Source: Gongronella butleri (Eukaryota; Mucoromycota; Mucoromycetes; Mucorales; Cunninghamellaceae). Taken from it: a DNA stretch of 64,000 nt. The notes under the pieces are model-generated. The model made no database searches, was not told where the DNA came from, and saw only the letters and a program-made list of their open reading frames with translations. Of this stretch, positions 15,074 through 25,026 are shown in pieces. A program made the translations under genes and the position numbers. The DNA lies in assembly GCA_025201375.1 (NCBI GenBank), contig JAIWZP010000090.1, positions 1-64,000 on the forward strand, written 5' to 3'. Within the stretch, counting starts at the first letter, position 1. Each line of letters begins with the position of its first letter.

Positions 15074-16879
15074 ATGGATACGATTTCGACGCGGGCCAAT
15101 GCCAAGCCTTCCCTAGATACCATTTTGGCGCAAGTCGACAAAGAATTCAAGGTGTCGACGGATCACATCCGCACGATCATCAAGCAATTCACAATAGAGA
15201 TGGCCAAGGGCTTGGATCATGATGGCGCCACTGGTAAGAGCAAGAGTGAGAGGCATGCGGGGAGTGTCAGATGATCATGGCGATGGGGAGAGGAGGGCCC
15301 ATTGGACACGCAATTCACGCGGAAAGGGTGAGACGCGACGATGGAAGCTGACCTTTTTTTTTTTTTTTTTTTTGCTTTTTTTGCCATCAGTGCCCATGAT
15401 TCCAACCTTTGTCACGGGTCGCCCGTCGGGCAAAGAGCAAGGGCGTTACCTGGCGCTTGACTTGGGTGGCACGAATTTGCGCGTGTGCTCGTTTGAGCTC
15501 CAAGGCGGCGGCAAATACTCGGTGCACCAGCAAAAATACGTCATCTCGGATAGACTCAAGACTGGGGAAATGCGGGAACTTTGCGACTTCATTGCCGATT
15601 GCGTCGATAACTTTATCTCGGAGCACGGCAGCGACCACTTGGAAGAGGCGCTTCAATTGGGCTTTACTTTCTCGTTCCCCGTCCTCCAAACAGACATCAA
15701 TCGCGGCTCCCTCATTTACTGGACAAAGGGCTTCAATTGCACAGGCGCCGTCAACAAGGACGTCGTCGTCTTGCTCCAGGACGCCTTTTTGAGAAAAAAT
15801 CTCAACGTCAACATCGCAGCGGTAATTGAAAAAAAAGAGAGAAACGTGGCACTCATTGCGCTTGCCAAATAAAAAAAAAAAGAGAGAGAAACGTGGCACT
15901 CATTGCGCTTGCCACCTTTTTTTTAGATTGTCAATGACACCGTCGGCACCCTGATGGCACATAGCTATCTGCACCCCAACACCAGCATGGGTGTTATCCT
16001 TGGTACTGGTACCAATGCTTGTAAGAATCTTAAAAAAGATAAAAACCCGTGCATCGCTCACATATCCCCTTGTCACAGGCTACTATGAAAAGCGCGAAAA
16101 CATCAAAAAGTGGAAGTCCAAAGACAAGCAGCAATTCGACGAGATGGTCATCAACATGGAATGGGGAGTAAGTTGCTAGCAAAAGCCAAAAAAAAAAAAA
16201 AATGGGAAGAAAAAATTAAAGGCTGACAATCGCCCTTTTCTCGCATTAGGCGATGGACAATGAGCGCCGCGTGCTGCCCCTGACCGTGTACGACAACAAG
16301 CTGGATCGGGAATCCATCAATCCTCGTCAGCAGATTTTTGAAAAGATGATTTCGGGCATGTACCTTGGCGAGATTGTGCGCAATGCAATTTTGGGGCTTG
16401 TGGACCAGTGGGTCCTGTTTGACGGCCAGAGCTCGCCGGACATGAACCGCCAATGGGGCTTTGAGACGGCGTACATGACGACTATTTTGGCCGACAAGTC
16501 CAAGGACCTGACATCCGTGCAGCACGTGCTCCAGGACATCCTGCAGGTGCCCAGCACCTCGCTCCAGGACCGCACCATCGTCCGCCACATCTGCCACCTC
16601 GTCGCCGAGCGCGCTGCGCGCCTCTCGGCCGCGGGTATCGCCGCCGTCCTCTCCCACTCGGGCCACATTGACCAAGAATCGTCCGTCGCCATCGACGGCT
16701 CCGTCTACGAGTTCCTCCCCGGCTTCGAGGATCACATGACCGCGCTCCTCGTCGATCTCTTTGGCAACGATATCAAGCAGCGCATCCGCTTCGCACTTGC
16801 AAAGGATGGTTCCGGCTTTGGTGCAGCCATTGTCGCGATGGTCGCTCACATGAACGCCTCCACTGCCGAGTCATCATAA
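15074..16879 (+). CDS. Hexokinase
   Basis: Exons 15074-15233, 15391-15821, 15927-16020, 16079-16167 and 16250-16879 encode about 467 residues, the normal length for fungal hexokinase/glucokinase, which phosphorylates hexoses at position 6 with ATP. Visible motifs are the phosphate-binding [11 protein letters not shown] (about 76-86), the sugar-binding FTFSFPV with WTKGFN, the catalytic aspartate in IVNDTVGTL (about D201), and GTGTNAC split over an intron. The C-terminal half has GDLF-like [12 protein letters not shown] and the adenosine-side DGSGFGAA. It supports glycolysis in the cytosol. Intron 2 contains an internal tandem duplication. Whether it prefers glucose or fructose cannot be read from the sequence. 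Confidence 0.95.
15828..15914. repeat. Tandem duplication inside hexokinase intron 2
   Basis: A unit of about 40 bases, an A-run, GAGAGAAACGTGGCACTC and ATTGCGCTTGCCA, occurs twice head to tail. Both copies lie between the donor at 15822 and the acceptor ending at 15926, so the coding frame is unaffected. The copies are nearly identical, pointing to a recent event. Confidence 0.85.
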
Positions 16880-16995
16880 GCATGCACCATCCCTCTTTGT
16901 TTTAAATCACCAACCCCATCTTCATCACTGTACTCTAATCCTTTCAAATAAAAAAAAACGGATCACGCGTACTTTTTTGCCGTCGACGCGCCACA

Positions 16996-17313
16996 ATGCC
17001 TAATTGCCCATGCCCAATTGACTCCTGTGGCCTGCCAATTCCACAAATAAAGCGTTCTGAGATCCACCAGGCCACTTGCAAGCGCTTCCATTCAGCGGGT
17101 CATCCAAAAAAGAAAATACATTGTACACTAAACAACACCTTCCATAGCGCACCGACAATCAAACCCGATGGCACGTATGGCCAATGGTCGTCCATAAAGT
17201 CCATAAAATCTACAAAGTCCAAGAAAACGTCGAAAAAGCTGCGTACATGGATAGAAAGATTCATCGAAATGCCCAAAATTCACAAATTCGGCACCATGAA
17301 GACCCTACTGTGA
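16996..17313 (+). CDS. Small Cys/His-rich hypothetical protein
   Basis: An uninterrupted 105-residue frame begins at ATG 16996 shortly after the hexokinase stop. The N-terminus has CPCPIDSCGLPIPQ and IHQATCKRFH, a spacing that could bind zinc, and the C-terminal half is rich in Lys and Ser. I do not recognise the family. The layout loosely resembles the N-terminal finger of the protein at 18.2 kb, so it may be a truncated relative. It may also be chance. Confidence 0.3.
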   Translation: MPNCPCPIDSCGLPIPQIKRSEIHQATCKRFHSAGHPKKKIHCTLNNTFHSAPTIKPDGTYGQWSSIKSIKSTKSKKTSKKLRTWIERFIEMPKIHKFGTMKTLL

Positions 17314-17383
17314 CTTGATCTCTTCAAATTTTTTGGGCCAGCCGCTCCTCAGTTTACAGCTCTCAACAGCAGCCTCGATTAGA

Positions 17384-18053
17384 AAAAGCTTATAAAAGCT
17401 TAGGTTATAGCAAAAGATTGGGTCACAGGCCTACAGTCCTCAAAAGCCTGGGTTACAATCCCCCAAAAAAAGCTTGGGTTACAGCAAAAGCTTGGGTTAC
17501 AGCAAAAGCTTGGGTTACAGCCAAAAAGCTTGGGTTACAGCAAAAGTTTGGGTTACAGCAAAAAGCTTAGGTTACAGGCTTGAGGGCTTGTAACCTAAGC
17601 TTGGGTTACAGCAAAAGCTTGAGTTACGTACAGCCAAAAAGCTTGGGTTACAGCCAAAAAGCTTGGGTTACAGCCAAAAAGCTTGGGTTACAGCCAAAAA
17701 GCTTGGGTTAGAGCAAAAGCTTGAGTTACAGCCAAAAAGCTTGGGTTACAGCCAAAAAGCTTGGGTTACAGACAAAAAGCTTGGGTTACAGCAAAAAAGC
17801 TTAGGTTACAGGCTTGAGGGCTTGTAATCTAAGCTTGGGTTAGAGCAAAAGCTTGAGTTACAGCCAAAAAGCTTGGGTTACAGCCAAAAAGCTTGGGTTA
17901 GAGCAAAAGCTTGAGTTACAGCCAAAAAGCTTGGGTTACAGCCAAAAAGCTTGGGTTACAGCCAAAAAGCTTGGGTTACAGCCAAAAAGCTTAGGTTACA
18001 TGCTTGAGGGCTTGTAATCTAAGCTTGGGTTAGAGCAAAAGCTTGAGTTACAG
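17384..18053. repeat. ~20-bp minisatellite with three hairpin junctions
   Basis: About thirty degenerate copies of a unit reading AAGCTTGGGTTACAGCCAAA run in tandem, with GGGTTAGAGC and GAGTTACAGCC variants. Three times the array switches to an inverted copy and back: 17563-17602, 17797-17836 and 17987-18026. Each has a 14-bp stem of AAGCTTAGGTTACA against its complement (perfect in the first, one mismatch in the others) around a ~12-base loop. The blocks after each hairpin repeat each other, so there is a higher-order period of roughly 190-235 bases. There are no unique spacers, so this is not a CRISPR array. Confidence 0.92.
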
Positions 18054-18224
18054 CCCCCGCTTTTTTTCGCCCTTTTTTTTGGTCGTTCCTCTCTTTTCTT
18101 TTTTTCTTTCTCTCTATCTTTTTTTTTTTTTCTTCTTCTACCTCTTTTTTTTATCCTCTCTCTTTTTTTTTTTTTTTTCTTCTTCTACCTTTTTTTTTTT
18201 ACCACTGTCTTGTGGCGAACGCTG

Positions 18225-19976
18225 ATGAGCCGAACAGTGGTGCTCGCCCACAGATGCTTTTGGCCAGGGTGCAAAAAGGGGTTGGGCGCGATGTCGTCTG
18301 CACAGCATCTGCGCAAGCATTTGGCGAGCGCTCACCGTTTTGACATCCCCAGCCCGTTCAAGATAGAAGGACGACGACGAAGCAGCAAACGCGTTGCGTT
18401 CACCGTGCTGGGAACAACGCGGTCGCTCGAAGGCATTGAACACTCTCTTGCATGCGCATTCTGCGAGAATTACGACCAATCCTGCGAAGCCATGTACAGC
18501 CATACACGCGTGAGCCATGCCCAATTCTGGCCAGCGTCCGACAGCAACAGCCCTGGCTCTGTGGAAGCTGCTGGTGATAGCGATGAGGGCGATGAGGGCG
18601 ATGAGGGCGACGACGGCGAAAAAGACGTGGTTGAGCACGGAATCGAGCAGCACCGCGGACGCAAGCGACGCGAGCCATCCTCGGGGGCCATTATCAACAT
18701 TGCCGGCATTGATCTGACGCCACCTGCTCCTGACACCCAGCGCTTCATTGTTGGCGACCTGGATGTGACTGCCATGATGCATCAGGCGCGCTCGACTATC
18801 AAAAGCCACAAGTGGAAGCTTCCTCTCGAGTCCAATCTGCCGCTAGCGTTGGCGCTTTCCCACATTTTGCTGCTTATTCCTGGTGAAAGCGCGATTGGCA
18901 TCGAGCAGAGCGACGCCGGGGCCATTGTCGAGCATATCAAGGAGGCGTATGACATCAAAGAGCCGCCTATGCCGTACTCACTGCTTGTGGACTTGATCAA
19001 GATAGCCGAAGACATGAGACTCGACAAGATCAAGCCCGCCGACGCAGCCGTGCGCTTCGCGCACTTGAGCGTTCCTCTGTCCGATCACGAGCGCAAGGTT
19101 GTTAAGGCCATTGGCCTCTTTGCTGATCGACTGCCAGATATTTCAGCACGATACCCGATCAGCGAGGCTACCCTGGCGCAATTTTACGCTGCTCCGCTCC
19201 TGGACTCCTTGTTTATCGACCGCGGCCGCCAAGTGGTGATTTACTATACCAACACCAAGCCGCTCGAGGTCAGCAGCAAGGAGGACGCGTTCCTCGGGCG
19301 ACCCGACTTGTGTATCCAGCGCAACCAAGGAGCTCACGTCCACATCACGCATGGATACGGAGAGATCAAGCCCTCAGAAGCAAGCAACAGATACAGCATT
19401 GCCATGGACCTTCATCGAATCGGCATCCTGTGTGCCCGGGCTCAACGTCAGCATGGTACGCGTGGCGCCATGGGCGTCCAGGTCGCAGGTTTCAAGGCCG
19501 ATTTTTATATCACTGTCAACCCAGCTCCCTCCGTCCAAGTCATGATGCAGTTTGCCACGGTCAATATCCCGCGTTGCTTTAGGGAGATCAAGACCCTCAT
19601 CACGGAGCTGCCCACGCTGCTCATGATCCTAAGCGTTTTCGATTCTTGCTGTCTCGCTCCCAAGCACGTCAAGTCATCCTCCACTTTGTCAAGCACGGCT
19701 GCTAGCTTGCCAATTGCGACATCCGCAGTCGAATTGCCTCATTGCCCCACGCCGTCCATCGATTCCCCTTGCTCTACGGCGTCCATCGATTCCCCTTGCT
19801 CATTGTCCACCGCCGAATCGTCAGATTCCTCCTCAGCATCACTCTCTTCAATCGTCGTCACGCCTCTCGCGCCTCCCAGCTCACCGCCACTGCTCTCTGA
19901 GAGAGCATTTGCTCAAATTTTCTCCACGGTGAGGAACAAACGGTCGAAATGTGTCGTCGGTGGTACTCAGCATTGA
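18225..19976 (+). CDS. C2H2-finger protein with PD-(D/E)XK-like domain, unknown
   Basis: One intronless frame of about 583 residues starts at the first ATG, 18225. Near the N-terminus a C2H2-like finger reads CFWPGCKKG followed by HLRKHLASAH, and a second Cys/His set lies near residue 80 (ACAFCENY, SHTRVSH). An acidic DEGDEGDEGDDGEKD run follows. From about residue 150 the protein is globular; it contains GRPDLCI (D near 361) and, 19 residues on, GYGEIKP (E near 380, K near 382), then DLHRIGILCARA and a FYITVN strand. This D...ExK spacing fits a restriction-endonuclease fold. I recall many uncharacterised Mucoromycota proteins with a GFGEVKP...DLLRLG pattern. The tail is Ser/Pro-rich with a repeated SIDSPCS. 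The nuclease role is an inference; catalysis is unproven. It begins 170 bases after the minisatellite. Confidence 0.75.
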   Translation: MSRTVVLAHRCFWPGCKKGLGAMSSAQHLRKHLASAHRFDIPSPFKIEGRRRSSKRVAFTVLGTTRSLEGIEHSLACAFCENYDQSCEAMYSHTRVSHAQFWPASDSNSPGSVEAAGDSDEGDEGDEGDDGEKDVVEHGIEQHRGRKRREPSSGAIINIAGIDLTPPAPDTQRFIVGDLDVTAMMHQARSTIKSHKWKLPLESNLPLALALSHILLLIPGESAIGIEQSDAGAIVEHIKEAYDIKEPPMPYSLLVDLIKIAEDMRLDKIKPADAAVRFAHLSVPLSDHERKVVKAIGLFADRLPDISARYPISEATLAQFYAAPLLDSLFIDRGRQVVIYYTNTKPLEVSSKEDAFLGRPDLCIQRNQGAHVHITHGYGEIKPSEASNRYSIAMDLHRIGILCARAQRQHGTRGAMGVQVAGFKADFYITVNPAPSVQVMMQFATVNIPRCFREIKTLITELPTLLMILSVFDSCCLAPKHVKSSSTLSSTAASLPIATSAVELPHCPTPSIDSPCSTASIDSPCSLSTAESSDSSSASLSSIVVTPLAPPSSPPLLSERAFAQIFSTVRNKRSKCVVGGTQH

Positions 19977-20012
19977 AAAAAAAACATGTTTATAATTTTC
20001 CCTTTTCATCTC

Positions 20013-20155
20013 TTGTCTATACAATACTTCTCCCCACCTTGTCTATATCTCTCCCCCCCCCTTGTGTGTACCTTTCTCCCCCCTTGTCTGTACCTACCCC
20101 ACTTGTCTATATTCCTTTCTATAACGCAATACCACCACTCCTCCACCTTGTCTAC
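20013..20155. repeat. Degenerate CT-rich tandem repeat
   Basis: A loose unit of about 25-30 bases, built on CTTGTCTATA followed by a C-rich tract, recurs about five times directly after the zinc-finger gene. It lies in the probable 3' untranslated region. Confidence 0.65.
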
Positions 20156-21440
20156 TATGAAACAATAAAAGGGTCCATTATTCCTTCCCCTTCATTTTAA
20201 TCTATCTGGCGGTCTCTCTATCATAGGAAACTTGCCCATCTGCTGGTCATCGCCTCTCTTTTTATACGATATTGTTGTATTTATCTGCTTTACAGCGCTT
20301 GATTTAATAAGAAAAGCCTAACAGACGCTTGATCTGTCAACGAAAGACAGCGCAAGCGCGTCTTAAACGCGCCCAATGCGTCAATGCGCGTGCAAGCAGT
20401 GATCAATGTCTTGCCGCTGCAATTGACCTTTCTCACGCCGCTCCTCTTACGTGTGCGGGCATTGCCCAATTGGGTAATGGTCCCGCTTTCTCGTCATAAA
20501 AGGCAGCTGTCGGCTGGTCAGCTCGCTTTCTGACACCACGTGTCAGGTTCCAGCCTGACAAGCTTGCCCACATTTATTTTTTTTCGTTTTTGCGCGGCCT
20601 CGCCTTGGGCCTCGCCGCTCGCACACGCCGCTCGCACTCGTCTCTCGCTCGTTGTCGCAGCACGCCCGCTTCCACCTTGTGCTTTGGCCCGCACGCGTCC
20701 TTTTTATACGCGCTCGTTTCAAAATACGCGTTGCAACGCATCGCGACGCGTCCAACGCGTGAATTGGCTCGGCTCCCGCCTCGCCCGATTTTCACGCGCA
20801 TTCGCATTCATGTCTTGCTTGGTCACTAGCATTGTCCAGCAAGTCCAGTCATCGCCACCTCGTCTTTGGCCGCGCTGCTACACGCGCATCTCAAGCCAAG
20901 TGTGCCTCTCGACGCTTGCACGCGTACTCGATCCTCAGCCCGATCTCTCGCCACGCTGTGCACGCACCAACTCGACACGGCCTCATTTGTTCGATCAATC
21001 ATCATCATCAAGCTCCGCTCGCTTTCTTTTCTTTTTCCGTCGATTGCAGGACTGACGCGACACGTGGTCTCCACAGACTCCGACCACGCGCCATCCTCAT
21101 CATGCACATCGGTACCACTTTTTGGCCTATCATAGGTACAACAGATGCAACGCCATGAGAGCGAAAACAACGTGTCATTTATCGTTCTTTTTTTTTTTTG
21201 TGAGCAGCGTTCCTCTGCATGGCGTGTGCACGATGACATGGCCCTTTTGCTGATGAATGAGGCTTTTGCTTGGCTGTATCGTGGATTTGGGCAGTGGTAC
21301 GATTGCCTTACGTAAGGTGGCCACAGCTGTCTTTTTTTTTGCCAGCGTGCCGCTTGAAGGTTTCTTGACAATGGGCAAGGAGGCGATGGGCAACAATAGA
21401 GTTACTTTAGGATTGATGTGAATAAAAAGTGTGCACAATT
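20156..21440. other. Gene-poor stretch, no feature recognised
   Basis: From 20350 to 21060 the sequence is GC-richer and dense in ACGCG words, with a CATAAAAGG element near 20495 and a CACGTG at about 20536. Open frames here have biased, arginine-rich compositions and overlap on both strands, so I do not call a gene. A short non-coding transcript is possible but unsupported. Confidence 0.3.
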
Positions 21441-22254
21441 TTTTACCTACATATGATACTGTACTGTACATACAGTATACGTAGAGTTGAAGAATCTGCC
21501 TCACCGTCCAATTCGGACAGCAGCAGATTGGTAACGTGCTCATCTACAGTAGAGCAAAACGGTTGGCATTGTCTTTGCTGTAAAATTCTTTTTCCATAAG
21601 AATGATTGCATTCTGATGCGGCCGCTGCTCAAAAGGTCAATCATGATTCATGATACAGTATTCACGTTATTCAATCAGCAATCCAGACAGTTTCTTAGGA
21701 TGTTGCCAGATGAACTCAATAAAATGCCATTATTTTCACAGATTCAACGCTGCTCCCCGGTTTTTTCTTGAATCGTGGTAAAACTGGCACGTGGCACCAT
21801 TCATCAAAAGAGACACGCTCGGACGACATTTTCCAATCATTTGCACACGCTACTGTATGAACGAACTCTGTATGCTTGAAAAGGTCGATCAAGTGCTTGA
21901 CACATGTCTAAACTTAAATTTCTCAACAACGGCGTGAATGAATTACCGCACTTTTAACTCGTGGAAAGCAGCTATTGAATCTCTTTCAAATGACATGAGT
22001 TTCACCGCGATCCGATCAAAACTGACGGTAAAAATAGCCTTCTTCGACAAATTTTCTAATGTGCTTTTACTTGAGAACAGCCTAGGTTACCCCTGATTTT
22101 TATTCCAGATTCACTAACAAACGAGGGATCGAAGCATCTAATGAGGAGACTACTTTTACGATGCTACAGTATCGTTCGTTTGAAAATTTTGCATCCGTCA
22201 TTGGTCATTCCATCCAAGTGCCACCCAAGCAGCGTGTAAAATTGGTGGGTGGAG

Positions 22255-22345
22255 AAATGTGACAAGAAAACAAAAGACAAGAAAGACAATCGCAAACAGA
22301 TACGGTTTATTGAAATGTAGTACAGTAAAACGATTCTCTATTTAT
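22255..22345. repeat. Repeat pair D, copy 1
   Basis: This stretch shares ATACGGTTTATT, a GAAATG step, GATTCTCTATTTA and an AAATAAAAC-like tail with 24480-24590. A TACAGTA footprint at 22321 interrupts it and is missing from the other copy. It may derive from the 3' end of a duplicated transcript. Confidence 0.45.
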
Positions 22346-23014
22346 ACAAATAAAACGTGAAAAGACAATGGTGTCGTATCGTGAGATGCGGAGAAACAAT
22401 GCTGTAAGAGAGAGCTGTCGAGACTCTCCGTGTCTGAGGCAAAACATATTATTTGCCGCTTTGCATCAACTGTGCGTGAAAAGACCTCGGATCGGTATCA
22501 AGCGCGTTTGTTTCAATCCATTGAATGCCATTGATGATATGTATACACATGATGGGGCTGATCAGGGCATGGCCATTGAGCCGGTGAGACCAGCGCCTGC
22601 GGCGCGCGGCTCTCTTTTTTTTGCCATGATTGGCCCGAGCTCGTGGCTGGTCATAGCCGAGCCATGACTCTGCATGTCTGGATCATTTGTATTAAGGGCA
22701 TTGATGATGGATGCATCACGTATTGAGCGCGTACAATTCAATGTGAGAGCGTAAAGGATGATAAAGGTGCGCATTCCTTACAGTATTTTGGGCATCATGA
22801 TTACAATGCGATGCGGATGACGGCCCGACAGCGGCCTGAGCGAGAGCGGGGAATCAAACCCCAGATTTGGAAGGAGCGTCGGAGCGACGTGTGCGGCAAT
22901 TACCTTTCTTTTCAACACTGGTAAAATACAAGGTACTGTACGCGCCATTGCGCGTCTAAACAACTTGATCGCTTATGCTCTGAGGACGGCAAATACAGTA
23001 CAACACAGCGCACA

Positions 23015-23096
23015 ACAAAAAAATCTAATAAAATAAAAAATAAAAAATAAAAAATAAAAAATACTATACTGTATTATGATAAAAAATAAAAGTTCC
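23015..23096. repeat. (AAAAAT)n microsatellite
   Basis: Six-base units of AAAAAT repeat several times between 23015 and 23063. A TACTGTA footprint follows at 23067, and then another A-rich stretch. No coding content. Confidence 0.8.
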
Positions 23097-23109
23097 ATGC
23101 AATCTATCA

Positions 23110-24275
23110 CTTTAATTTGGAAGTTTCAAACCTTAAATTTTTGAAAAAAAACTCTTGCTCAAAGTAGGCACTTTTCTCGGTCGATCGCCGGTCATGCGTC
23201 ACTCTTTGGGCTTTTTTCATTCTTAAAGGTAGGGCGACCTGTCATTTTGTCTGCCAATAGCAAATTGTCGAAGTTACCTGTTTGGGATGCATTGATCACT
23301 CGGAGTTCGAAAATTTCCAAATTTGGCATTTTCTGAGTTTGAAATGTGTGACCCTGAGTGACCCCTGAATTTTTCAAAGGTGGCCGTACGCTTTGGGGTT
23401 TTAAGCTTTTTTTGTTGCAAATCATGCGCTGAATTCGATACGGCTATTTTTGAGCAAGGTCGACCATACAGAAATGGCCAGATGAATGCAAAATAATACA
23501 AATACCGGTAGGAGGTTTTTGGTATTTTTCGAGTTCAAATAAATCGGGCGGGGCCATCTTGAGCACTGGACCACAACAGCTTATGCCGTGGTGCATTTTT
23601 CACTGGCGGGGGGCAACGGGGGGCAAGTAGCCTAGATAGGATTTTCTGTTGATAAATCGAGAATTGGGCAATCGAATTGGCATTTTGAGTGCACTTGGCT
23701 CTGCATTTGCGATGCTTTGACAGACTTTCTAGGGGTAATTGATGATTCTAAATCGCATGGTGAAGTCTGAAATGCATGTCAGATTGCTGGATTTGGAGCA
23801 CTTGAGCGATTTGCGCTGGTTTCGCCCTGTCTTTGAAGTTTGCTCTAATACAAGTGCTTCAAAAATCGCTCAATTCGTAATTCTGTTCATGTAACCAGAT
23901 GTAAAATTTGATTTAGAATCGAATAAAGTCCTCACACGGTGTCCGTTAACTTAATAAAATTTCGAGATAATCGCACTTCACGCGATTTTACGCGATTTTG
24001 GCCTTTGGCGGCGGTAAAAGTGCGATTATTAGGTGTTTTTATTAAACGAGCAAGGCTCGAAAGTAACACCATTCGATTCCAAATCAAATTTTACATCCAG
24101 GGGCATCGCGTTAGTTCATCTCAGTGCATTCCTGGGCGCTCAGCAAGAGATTAAAGTCAAAAATGCAGCTGCCCAATTCTCGATTTATGAACAGAAAATC
24201 CTAGCTAGGCGGGGCAAGTAGGCTGTAAAAAAATCTGGAGGCACAGCAGGCCGTCAAAGTCTGAAGACGCGCATT
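23110..24275. repeat. Dispersed repeat family A, copy 2, split by an insertion
   Basis: The left part (23110-23629) and right part (24211-24275) together match copy 1 at 33-612. They are separated by the 581-base inverted-repeat element. At the homologue of position 192 this copy reads TTACCTG where copy 1 reads TTACGTACCTG, a 4-bp CGTA difference of the footprint type. Confidence 0.82.
23630..24210. mobile_element. 581-bp TIR element (MITE-like, 10-bp target duplication)
   Basis: The element has 41-bp terminal inverted repeats, 23630-23670 and 24170-24210, identical at 39 positions; they begin GCCTAGATAGGATTTTCTGT. GGGGCAAGTA flanks it on both sides (23620-23629 and 24211-24220), and an unoccupied version, CGGGCAAGTA, is present in repeat A copy 1 at 542-551. 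A 10-bp duplication suits Mutator-like elements (9-11 bp). Inside is a second inverted repeat pair, 23895-23923 against 24071-24101, around further complementary sequence, so most of the element can fold back. It encodes no protein and is presumably non-autonomous. Confidence 0.88.
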
Positions 24276-24479
24276 GCTTGCGAGCTTGCCCTTCTAAAGT
24301 AATAATCGAAGTGCGCAAACGATGAATTGCATCTGTAACATCCAGGCTACCTACTACAGTACTACAACAATAAATCGCGATGCAGCAGGAGGTGGTGGCG
24401 TACAATCGATGTCGTCCACCTCAATGACATCTGTGGATGGGCTTGATCTCTTTTGCCCGCAGCGCTGAGAAATGGGTAG

Positions 24480-24590
24480 AGGAAAAAGTCAAGAAAAAGG
24501 GAAAACAAGAAAATACTTTGAGAATCGAATACGGTTTATTAGGGAAATGAAAAGATTCTCTATTTAAAAGAAATGAATAAAACTAGGGTT
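24480..24590. repeat. Repeat pair D, copy 2
   Basis: This is the partner of 22255-22345, in the same orientation. It shares the ATACGGTTTATT core and the GATTCTCTATTTA block. Confidence 0.45.
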
Positions 24591-25026
24591 TCAAAATAGC
24601 AAGGTGTCGATTGATGTCTGGATGCATGGCTGTCAAGCATGCATATCCTTTCCGAGGCATGTATAAAGTGAGCCGCGCTCAATTAGCAATTGAGCTTGAC
24701 CCCGGATATTGTTACAAGCAGGGATGCGCTGTCTATGAATGATATGGCGGCCGCGCGCCTCGTTACGTAGCAGCATCGCCAGCAGCGCCGGCAGCACCCG
24801 ACGCCGGCCAGTATTATTGTGCGTGCTCCTTGCAGGTGTGGCGATACTACTCCGAAATACTGTACTACATTATCATATTGCGCAGGAAGAGCGAGGTACT
24901 GTATAATGCGCGCAGCAGAATAATGAACACGCGAGAGAGTGACGGACAGACCTTTGAGTGCGTGATTTCGTTGCCTTGCTTGAGCACCACAAACGACGTA
25001 CAATTGCTTTGTGGCCCGTCGACGGG

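Noticed and set aside
17384..18053. CRISPR-like array
   Set aside because: Units are contiguous and degenerate with no unique spacers, and the genome is eukaryotic.
20540..21055. 171-codon plus frame rich in Arg, Ser and Pro
   Set aside because: Overlaps equally long frames on the other strand, no domain, composition set by ACGCG-type words.
22841..22920. tRNA-like T-arm (GGGGTTTGATTCCCC on the minus strand)
   Set aside because: No acceptor, D-arm or anticodon arm could be matched around it.
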